Part shown: positions 8,695 to 15,418 of the stretch, piece after piece
Position numbering within the stretch: position 1 is the stretch's first letter
Layout of the letters: every line of letters starts with the position of its first letter
DNA from: Halosolutus gelatinilyticus
GTDB lineage: Archaea > Halobacteriota > Halobacteria > Halobacteriales > Natrialbaceae
Length of the DNA: 64,000 nt
Assembly (NCBI RefSeq): GCF_023028105.1
Contig: NZ_CP095493.1
Span: 62,001 to 126,000, forward strand
Reading direction: 5' to 3'
Made by a program: the position numbers and the translations under genes
Notes under the pieces: generated by a model
What the model saw: only the letters and a program-made list of their open reading frames with translations
Databases searched by the model: none
What the model was told of the DNA's origin: nothing

Positions 8695-10230
8695 ATGACC
8701 GACGGGTTCGGATCGAGCGTCGACCTGCTCGCCGTCCGGTGCGACGCGCTCGGCGGACCGGCCGGCGGCCCGCCGAGCGAGACGCTGCTGGCGGACGTCT
8801 GCGCCGAGTTCGATCCGGACCTCGTCTACGTCGTTCGCGACGGGCGGGACGCGCGGGTCGTGGGCCGTCTTCGACGGACGTTCCACGGCCCGATTGTCGA
8901 TCCCGCCGGTCCGGCGTCGGTTCGCACCGAGACGATCGGCGGCGTGACGATCGCCGTCGCGAGTCGCCTTGCCGATCTCGAGGACGCGATCGGTTCTGGC
9001 GCGGCCGGCGCGGAGGACGCGGTAGACGCCGCGTACGTCGTCTGCGATGGGATTGACGCGACGGCCGACGAGGTAGCGTTGGAGGCGACCCTCGACGGCG
9101 CGGAGACGATCGCGCGGTACCGATCGCGGTCGCGATCCCGGGCGGAGTCGCCGGCCGAGACGACGTTTCTCACCGGCTCGCTCCCCGCGAGTTACGACCA
9201 CGTCTGGCGCGCGTCCGTCGACGGTCGGGAGGTCCGCCTCCCGATTCGCGGTCTCGGGCCGATCCCGCGATCGGGCGCGCCCGAACTCGCCCGGCTCACC
9301 CTCGCGTCGAACGGGGCCGTCTCGGTCTCCTCCGTGCCGGCCGATCGGTTCGGCCTGCGGGCGCTCGAGGGGGTCGGCCCGACGACGGCGCGACGGCTCC
9401 GCGAGGTGGGCTACGACTCTCGCGAGAGGGTCGCCGGCGCGTCGCTCGCCGCCCTCCGATCGGTGCAGGGGATCGGCGACGAGACGGCCTGGACGATCCG
9501 CGCGAGCGCCCGATCGCTGGCCGAGGGCCTCGTGATCCGTCGGTCGGCGGAGCCCGTTCCCCCGGTCCGTTCGGACCCGATCTTCGTCGACATCGAAACC
9601 GACGGCCTCGCGCCGACGATCGTCTGGCTGATCGGCGTCTACGACTCGCAACGGGGGACCTACGTCGACTTTATCGACACCGATCCCTCGCGCGACGATC
9701 CGGGCGCTGCGACGCGATCGTTCGTCGAGTGGTTGGCGGCCGAGTACGATCGGCCCGCCCTCGTGACCTGGAACGGCCACGGGTTCGACTACAAACACCT
9801 CGATCGGTTCGTCTCCCGGTACGCGCCCGGTTACCGCGACTACTGGCGGGAGGACGTGCTGAAGTACGACTGCTACGACTGGGCGGTTCGACGCGACAAC
9901 GCCGTCCTGCCGGGCCGGACGAACAGACTCGAGGACGTCGCCGAAGCGATCGGCGGCCGGCGCGACGGCGCGGCCGCGACACTGGACGGAAAGACGCTCG
10001 CGGGGGCGGTCCGGCGGACGATCGAGTCCGATCGCCCGGCCGGGATCGACTGGGAGGCCGCCCGCGCCTACTGTGAGGCCGACGTTCGCGAGTTGGCCGC
10101 GGTGTACGACGCGATCGAAGCCGCGGACATCGAACGGGCGACTCCCGTCTCCGGTTCGGGACGGGGGAGCGAACGCGAGAGCGAGGGTGGGACGGCGGAA
10201 ACGACCCAGACCGGGCTCGGTGATTTCTGA
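8695..10230 (+). CDS. RNase H-fold exonuclease, MrfB/YprB-like
   Basis: This is a 511-residue protein. Residues ~220-285 carry a pair of helix-hairpin-helix motifs (LEGVGPTTARRL; VQGIGDETAW). Residues ~300-475 form a DEDD-type 3'-5' exonuclease domain of the RNase_H_2/YprB group. The acidic residues are visible in FVDIETDGL (motif I), WNGHGFDYKHL (motif II) and YCEADVREL (motif III). The ~200 N-terminal residues are unassigned. Three bases separate its stop from the helicase start at 10233, so the two are surely co-transcribed. In Bacillus subtilis the equivalent pair, MrfB (exonuclease) and MrfA (helicase), excises mitomycin-C DNA lesions. Transferring that role here is inference from architecture and gene order. 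The start is the ATG at 8695. Confidence 0.85.
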   Translation: MTDGFGSSVDLLAVRCDALGGPAGGPPSETLLADVCAEFDPDLVYVVRDGRDARVVGRLRRTFHGPIVDPAGPASVRTETIGGVTIAVASRLADLEDAIGSGAAGAEDAVDAAYVVCDGIDATADEVALEATLDGAETIARYRSRSRSRAESPAETTFLTGSLPASYDHVWRASVDGREVRLPIRGLGPIPRSGAPELARLTLASNGAVSVSSVPADRFGLRALEGVGPTTARRLREVGYDSRERVAGASLAALRSVQGIGDETAWTIRASARSLAEGLVIRRSAEPVPPVRSDPIFVDIETDGLAPTIVWLIGVYDSQRGTYVDFIDTDPSRDDPGAATRSFVEWLAAEYDRPALVTWNGHGFDYKHLDRFVSRYAPGYRDYWREDVLKYDCYDWAVRRDNAVLPGRTNRLEDVAEAIGGRRDGAAATLDGKTLAGAVRRTIESDRPAGIDWEAARAYCEADVRELAAVYDAIEAADIERATPVSGSGRGSERESEGGTAETTQTGLGDF

Positions 10231-10232
10231 GT

Positions 10233-12749
10233 ATGGACGACGCGCACAGCGAGAGAGAATCGAACGCGGACGAATCGGCACGCGGACTCGAGCTGACGGG
10301 GCCGGAACTGCTGGAGACGTACCCGGACCGCCGCTACCGAGGACAACTCGAGGAGCGGATCACGATGCCGGCGCGGGACGCGACTCACGTCGCCGCCGAG
10401 TCGGTGCTGCCGCCCGAGCTCGCGGCGAAACTCGAGTTCGATCCGTGGAGTCACCAGGCGTCGGCGCTTTCCGCGCTCGCGGCCGGCGAGAACGTCTGCG
10501 TCGCCACCTCGACCTCGTCGGGGAAGACGCTCGTGTACGCGCTCCACGTCGCCCGCCGCTTCCTCGAGAATCCCGAGGTCCGGGCGCTGCTGGTCTATCC
10601 GACGAAGGCGCTCAGTCGCGACCAGGAGCGCGAACTCAACGAACTGCTCCGGGGGACGCTCGATCTGGACGTCTCGATCGGCGTCTACGACGGCGATACG
10701 AAGGCCGAGGAGAAGCGCCGGATCCGCGAGGAGGCGAACGTCGTCATCACGAACTTTGCGGGGTTGAATCACTACCTGGAAGGCCACCACCGCTGGGCGA
10801 ACTTCCACGCGAACTGCGATCTGATCGTCGTCGACGAGGCACACGGCTGGACCGGACTCAGCGGGATGCACGCCGCGTGGATCCTCAGGCGCGCACGCCG
10901 GATCGCCGACTGGTACGGCGGCGACCCGCAGTACGTGCTGACCACGGCGACGATCGGCAACCCCGCGGAACACGCCGAGGCGCTGACGGGCGAGCCGGCG
11001 ACGGTGATCGACGAGGACGGCTCGCCGCGCGGCCGGCGCGACCTCCTGTTCTGGAACCCGCCGACCGACGACCGCGGCGGCGAAAACGCCGGGAGCGATC
11101 CCGGCCAGGACGCCTGGAACGAGTTCTCGAAGCGGCCGGCGACCGTCGAGGCCCCGGAGGTCTGGGCGCACCTGTGTTACCACGGCGTGTCGTCGCTGCT
11201 GTTCTGCGGCTCCCGGAAGGGGACCGAACTGGCCGTCGATCGCGCCGAGTCGTTCCTCGCCGACGACCGACGAACCTATTCCGGGAGCGCCGACTTCGCG
11301 CCGTACAACGCGGGCCACGGGAAGCGATCGCGTCGCGCGACCGAGGGCCGGCTCAAAGACGGCCGACTCGACGGCGTCGCGACGACGAGCGCGCTCGAGG
11401 TCGGCATCAACGTCGGGGGGGTCGACGGCACCGTTCTGCAGGGATATCCCGGCTCCCGGCAGTCGTTCTGGCAGCGGATCGGCCGCTCCGGTCGCGACGA
11501 GCGCGACGCCCTTTCGGTGTTCGTCCCCAGCCACGCCACGCTCGACCAGTACGTGCTCCGCCATCCGGAGTACGTCCTCGAGGAGGAGCACGAGCGCGCC
11601 GTCGTCGACCTCGAGAACAATCCCGTCTACCGCCGGCACGTCAACTGCGCGGCCCAGGAACTCCCGCTCACCGAAGCCGACGCCGATCGGTTCGGCGGTC
11701 TCGACAGGCTCGAACGCGCCGTGGAGTTCGGGCGCCGACTGGGCGAACTCGAGGGATCGCTCGCCGGCGGCGTGACCTACGCCCACCGCGATCGCCCTCA
11801 GGACGCGGTGAGCCTCTACGCCTCGGGCGGGAACGCGTTCGAGGTGCGGCTGGCCGGCGACGGCGCGATCGACCATCAGCCGATCGGACGCGATCGGGCC
11901 TACCGGGACTACCACGAGGGCGCGATCGTCCGGTTCCAGGGGGACCAGTACGAGGTCGTCGCGCTGCGAGAGGACGGTCCGCAGCCGTACGTCGAACTCC
12001 GTCGGGTCGACGCGGACTACTACACCCAGTCGCAGGGCCGGGTGACGATCTACGATACGACGGTCCGCGAATCGCGCGAGGTGGGACCGTTCCGGCTCAA
12101 CTACGGCTACGGGACGGTGACGATCCACTACGGGACGTACATGCGCCGCGAGATCGGTTCGGGGGACGTCCGCGCCGTCGGCCTCGAAACCGGCGTGCCG
12201 CCGCTCGAGATGCGGACGCAGCTGTGCTGGGCCGAGGTCCCGGCCGACGTCGAACGCGCGGTTCGCGCGGCCCACAGCGGATACCACAACGCGGAGTGCG
12301 AGGGGATCCCGCCCAGACTGCACGGCTACCTCGGCGGCATTCACGCCGTCGAACACGCGATGATCGCCGTCGCGCCGCTGGAGTTGAACGTCGACGCGGC
12401 CGACCTCGGCGGCCTCGCGACCAACCGGCTGCCCGAAACCCCCGACCGCAGCGGCTGGTTCCTCTACGACGCGGTCGAGGGCGGTGTGGGCTTTTCCCGG
12501 CGGATCTACGACGAGTACGAGGCCGTCGCCCGGCGCGCTCGCGAGCTGATGGTCGACTGCCCCTGCGGCCGCGACGAGGGCTGTCCGGCCTGCCTGATGG
12601 ACGATCGGTGCGGCAACGACAACAGGCCACTTTACGCGCCGGCCGCGACGGACGCGATCGACGCCCTGCTCGGCGCGGCGACGGCGGACGAGATCGCCGC
12701 CGACGCGACGATCGACGACGAGCGACGACCGCCGGCGTCGATCTCGTAG
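10233..12749 (+). CDS. SF2 DNA helicase with C-terminal Cys cluster, MrfA/YprA-like
   Basis: This is an 838-residue superfamily 2 helicase. It has a Q-like WSHQASAL motif, Walker A STSSGKTLVYAL, motif Ia YPTKALSRDQ, a DEAH box (VVDEAHGW), motif III TTATIGN, and motifs V and VI (TTSALEVGINVGGVDG; QRIGRSGR). The C-terminal ~200 residues match the DUF1998-type domain of MrfA/YprA, ending in a Cys cluster (CPCGRDEGCPACL, about residues 770-782) that probably binds metal. Length and domain order match bacterial MrfA, a 3'-5' helicase. It sits 3 bp after the MrfB-like exonuclease, so a joint role in DNA lesion excision is likely. It is distinct from the Lhr-type helicase at 15419. Confidence 0.88.
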   Translation: MDDAHSERESNADESARGLELTGPELLETYPDRRYRGQLEERITMPARDATHVAAESVLPPELAAKLEFDPWSHQASALSALAAGENVCVATSTSSGKTLVYALHVARRFLENPEVRALLVYPTKALSRDQERELNELLRGTLDLDVSIGVYDGDTKAEEKRRIREEANVVITNFAGLNHYLEGHHRWANFHANCDLIVVDEAHGWTGLSGMHAAWILRRARRIADWYGGDPQYVLTTATIGNPAEHAEALTGEPATVIDEDGSPRGRRDLLFWNPPTDDRGGENAGSDPGQDAWNEFSKRPATVEAPEVWAHLCYHGVSSLLFCGSRKGTELAVDRAESFLADDRRTYSGSADFAPYNAGHGKRSRRATEGRLKDGRLDGVATTSALEVGINVGGVDGTVLQGYPGSRQSFWQRIGRSGRDERDALSVFVPSHATLDQYVLRHPEYVLEEEHERAVVDLENNPVYRRHVNCAAQELPLTEADADRFGGLDRLERAVEFGRRLGELEGSLAGGVTYAHRDRPQDAVSLYASGGNAFEVRLAGDGAIDHQPIGRDRAYRDYHEGAIVRFQGDQYEVVALREDGPQPYVELRRVDADYYTQSQGRVTIYDTTVRESREVGPFRLNYGYGTVTIHYGTYMRREIGSGDVRAVGLETGVPPLEMRTQLCWAEVPADVERAVRAAHSGYHNAECEGIPPRLHGYLGGIHAVEHAMIAVAPLELNVDAADLGGLATNRLPETPDRSGWFLYDAVEGGVGFSRRIYDEYEAVARRARELMVDCPCGRDEGCPACLMDDRCGNDNRPLYAPAATDAIDALLGAATADEIAADATIDDERRPPASIS

Positions 12750-12788
12750 CCGCGTCCGCGCTTCGCCCCGCGGCGTTCCCGTCGCCGG

Positions 12789-13052
12789 TCACTCCTCGTC
12801 CGACGGCAGTTCGTCGGGCTCGACCTCGCCGTCGAGGTACTTCTCGCCGAGGTCGGTGATGTCGTACATTCCCATTCCGTGTTTCGTCAGGAGGCCGTGA
12901 TCGACGAGGACGCGACACCGATAGGCGACGTCCGGCGCGCGGAGGGCAACGTCCTCGGCGACGTGATCGGGCGTGAAGACGTCGTCGTCCCGCATCAGTT
13001 CGAGAATCTCCTCGTCTCCCGGTTCCATCCACTCGGGGGTCCGATCGGTCAT
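12789..13052 (-). CDS. Small winged-helix DNA-binding protein (PhiH1-repressor-like)
   Basis: This is an 87-residue protein. A winged helix covers residues ~12-70: DEEILELMRDDDVFTPDHVA, then a recognition helix around DVAYRCRVLVDHGLL and a wing (KHGMGMYDITDLGEKYL). The acidic tail ends in DELPSDEE. This is the typical haloarchaeal small wHTH family distantly related to the phage PhiH1 repressor. The ATG at 13052 is preferred because the upstream extension of the frame is arginine-rich and non-conserved in appearance. The target is unknown. It converges with the MrfA-like helicase, 39 bp away. Confidence 0.8.
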   Translation of the reverse strand: MTDRTPEWMEPGDEEILELMRDDDVFTPDHVAEDVALRAPDVAYRCRVLVDHGLLTKHGMGMYDITDLGEKYLDGEVEPDELPSDEE

Positions 13053-13132
13053 AGTCTCCTCTTTCTGCTGGAATACCGTGTTTGTGTCGACTGCCGACCC
13101 GGATCTGGGGTCGGCACGTCGCGGCCGACCGA

Positions 13133-13354
13133 TCAGCCGTCGAGAAACCCGAGCTCTCGGGCGATCAGATCGGCGATGTGGTCCGCGACGTCCGGGTCGA
13201 CTTGCGCGACGTCGTCGCCGTCGTGGCGATGGTCGTTGTGTCGCTCGATCGTCTCGGCGAGCTCCGCCAGCGGAACGCGGGAGGCGGTATCGCACTCGGA
13301 ACAGACGATCGGGACCAGCGGATCGTTCTCGTCGGCCTCTGATGGCGGCGCCAT
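13133..13354 (-). CDS. Small acidic hypothetical protein with a CxxC motif
   Basis: This 73-residue acidic protein carries one Cys pair (IVCSECDTAS, residues ~17-20) that could bind a metal, followed by an all-helical acidic segment ending in IADLIARELGFLDG. Histidines at HNDHRH (residues ~39-44) could complete a zinc site, but that is speculation. I do not recognise a family. It lies upstream of, and co-directional with, the winged-helix gene ending at 12789, 80 bp apart, so they could share a transcript. Confidence 0.6.
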   Translation of the reverse strand: MAPPSEADENDPLVPIVCSECDTASRVPLAELAETIERHNDHRHDGDDVAQVDPDVADHIADLIARELGFLDG

Positions 13355-13461
13355 TTTGCGGGAATCTCGCGGGGATCGTCAAAATGTCGTCGGTTCGACC
13401 GGCATCGTCGACGGTAGTGTCGGCCAGCAGTATTATTAGTCCGTGCTCGAATCCTCAAGTA

Positions 13462-13514
13462 GACGGGGTGGACGCGACCGTCTATCGGCGGGTTCGACCC
13501 CCGCAATCCCCGTC
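13462..13514 (+). other. tRNA-like stem plus perfect TPsiC-arm (tRNA fragment or chance)
   Basis: In an otherwise gene-free spacer, gcgggttcgacccccgc at 13488-13504 forms a perfect 5-bp T-stem with the canonical 7-base T-loop ttcgacc. Gacgggg at 13462-13468 pairs perfectly with ccccgtc at 13508-13514, like an acceptor stem. The ~19 bases between are too short for D and anticodon arms, so this is not a complete tRNA. It could be a deleted tRNA, an attachment-site remnant or a terminator-like fold. Confidence 0.3.
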
Positions 13515-13607
13515 TCGCTGTCGGTCGGGCGCTCCGCGATTCCCGATCCAGTGCCCCGTTCCCTGTCTTCTACGGCCCGGTAGGCTCGATCGCGGTACCG
13601 GTGTGGC

Positions 13608-14624
13608 TCATCGACGTCTCCCGAGGAGCGCGGCGATCGTCAGCGCGACGAGCGCAGCGAGGACGCCCATTCCGGGCAGTCCGTCGTTCTGGCTGCCGTC
13701 CGACTCCGCGTCGGAGTCGTTATCGTCGGTTTCTCCGTCGCTCTCGTTGGCAGTTCCGTCGTCGTCACTCGCCGGATCGGTCTGGTTTCCGTTGCGATCG
13801 AGCTGCAGGACGGCGACGACCTGCCCGTGCGACGCGTTCGGTTCGTACGTCCAGCTTCCGCCCACTTCCTCGTACGATTCCGCTGCCTCGATCGGGTCGA
13901 TGCCGGTGTCCCAGCCGTCGCCGCCCGGTTGCTGCTCGATGTAGCCGACGACGTCGATCTCGTCGGCGTGCTCGCCCTGGACGCTGGCCTGGCCGTACTT
14001 GATCGTGATGTCCTCGGGGTGGCCGTGCATCTCGATACAGTGAGAATCCATGTAGCCGTCGCCTTGGATCACGTTCGGATCAGTGCCGAACTGGTCAGCG
14101 TCGAGCGGCCGCTCGTAGTTGTCGGTCAGCGGGAGGTCGACGACCATCGGGTCCGCCTGGGAGTGCCACGACAGGTTGTCGCCCGTCGGGATGACCACGC
14201 TCGTGTTCGGAACGGTCTCCCCGACGATCGGGTCGCCGGCTTCGTTGAGCAGCGTCACGCAGATCTTCCCGGAGCCCTCGCCGAGGTAGGGATTGCGGTA
14301 CTCGTCGCGCGGGTTGACGTAACTGATCCAGTCGCCGTTGGGGTCGGTTGCCTCGTAGTACTTGTCCCCGCGTTCCGGGGCGGACTCGACGTACGCCTCC
14401 TCCGAAACGTTGTCCGACTGCGCCGCGATCGCGTTCTGCGGCGACGCGGCCGCCTGGGATGCGGTCGCGGCGCCGTCGACGGTTGCGGTGCCGGCGGCCG
14501 CTCCGACGACGCCCGGCGTGAGGAGTCCGAGGGCGACGACGAACGCGGCGATCGCTGCGCCGCAGCGAGCGATCGTCGCCCGATCGTTCGGAATCGATGA
14601 CTGTCGTGATCGCGTACTGATCAT
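13608..14624 (-). CDS. Secreted surface protein with PGF-CTERM-like C terminus
   Basis: This is a 338-residue exported protein. Residues ~15-45 form a hydrophobic signal segment (IAAFVVALGLLTPGVVGAAA) ending at a plausible cleavage site. The ectodomain (residues ~70-260) is acidic with few cysteines and no family I recognise. An Asp/Ser/Asn-rich linker (residues ~275-310) follows, as in glycosylated stalks. The end is the tripartite sorting signal: the motif LPGMG, a hydrophobic helix and the tail GRRR. Known PGF-CTERM proteins have PGF; here Phe is Met. Such proteins are processed by archaeosortase ArtA and lipid-anchored. The lipid-pathway gene pssD lies 3.7 kb downstream. Confidence 0.8.
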   Translation of the reverse strand: MISTRSRQSSIPNDRATIARCGAAIAAFVVALGLLTPGVVGAAAGTATVDGAATASQAAASPQNAIAAQSDNVSEEAYVESAPERGDKYYEATDPNGDWISYVNPRDEYRNPYLGEGSGKICVTLLNEAGDPIVGETVPNTSVVIPTGDNLSWHSQADPMVVDLPLTDNYERPLDADQFGTDPNVIQGDGYMDSHCIEMHGHPEDITIKYGQASVQGEHADEIDVVGYIEQQPGGDGWDTGIDPIEAAESYEEVGGSWTYEPNASHGQVVAVLQLDRNGNQTDPASDDDGTANESDGETDDNDSDAESDGSQNDGLPGMGVLAALVALTIAALLGRRR

Positions 14625-14821
14625 CGGTCCACCGGTTCCGGGTCTTCCGAATAGACTATGCGCCGCCTACCGGACGATAGGCTCCGATTACTCGCGGCGT
14701 TCGTCGGAGTAGCCGCCGACTATCGGTTCGGGAGGGACCGCCAACCGGGACCGACGCTCGCCGTCGCGGGCTTGCTTGGACACGCCGAACCGACTTTCCG
14801 AGTCGGATCGAACGTCCGTCG

Positions 14822-15334
14822 ATGCGCTTTCGGCTAGATCCCAGCGAGAGTCGGCTGTCGGACGGCGTCCGAGGTGAACCGGCGGGGACCAGCACGGAAC
14901 GATACGCCCGAGACGCGATCCTCGCGATCGGCGTCGCCGCCGTCGCGTACGCGATCGTCCGGCGGTTCGCATCCGAATCCGACGACGAGGCGTCGCAGAC
15001 GCGCGATCGGGCTGCTGACGCGCAGTCCGCGGGCGAACGGATCCCGATCGGCGACTCGGGAGAGACGGCTGCCGAGACGACCGACGAACCGGTCGCCGAC
15101 GAGGAGACGGCCGCCGAGCTGACGGACGAGGAGCGATCGCCCGAGGAGCTCGAGGAGCTGGCGGCGTCCGACGTGCAGGACGAACCCGCGGAACCGGGGG
15201 AGATGGCGATCGACGAGGAGCTCGCCGACGAACTGGTCGACCAGGGCGATGCCGGCGGCGGGAACGGCCGATCGGCCGACGAACCGTCCGGCGGATCGAC
15301 CGACGATCGGGCAGCCGAATCGGACGACGAGTAG
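14822..15334 (+). CDS. Acidic membrane-anchored hypothetical protein
   Basis: This is a 170-residue protein with one predicted membrane helix near the N terminus (residues ~32-48, AILAIGVAAVAYAIVRRF). A very acidic, low-complexity, probably disordered tail follows, rich in Glu, Asp, Ala and Ser. No catalytic motif is visible. It precedes the Lhr-type helicase by 84 bp on the same strand; no functional link can be read. Codon use and acidity are typical of the host. Confidence 0.55.
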   Translation: MRFRLDPSESRLSDGVRGEPAGTSTERYARDAILAIGVAAVAYAIVRRFASESDDEASQTRDRAADAQSAGERIPIGDSGETAAETTDEPVADEETAAELTDEERSPEELEELAASDVQDEPAEPGEMAIDEELADELVDQGDAGGGNGRSADEPSGGSTDDRAAESDDE

Positions 15335-15418
15335 ACGGCCGACGGGTCACGCGCCGAGGAGTGACGCGATCGTGCCGGGAACGTGGCGCTTATCCGCCGC
15401 TCGCCCCTAGAGCCGCCG

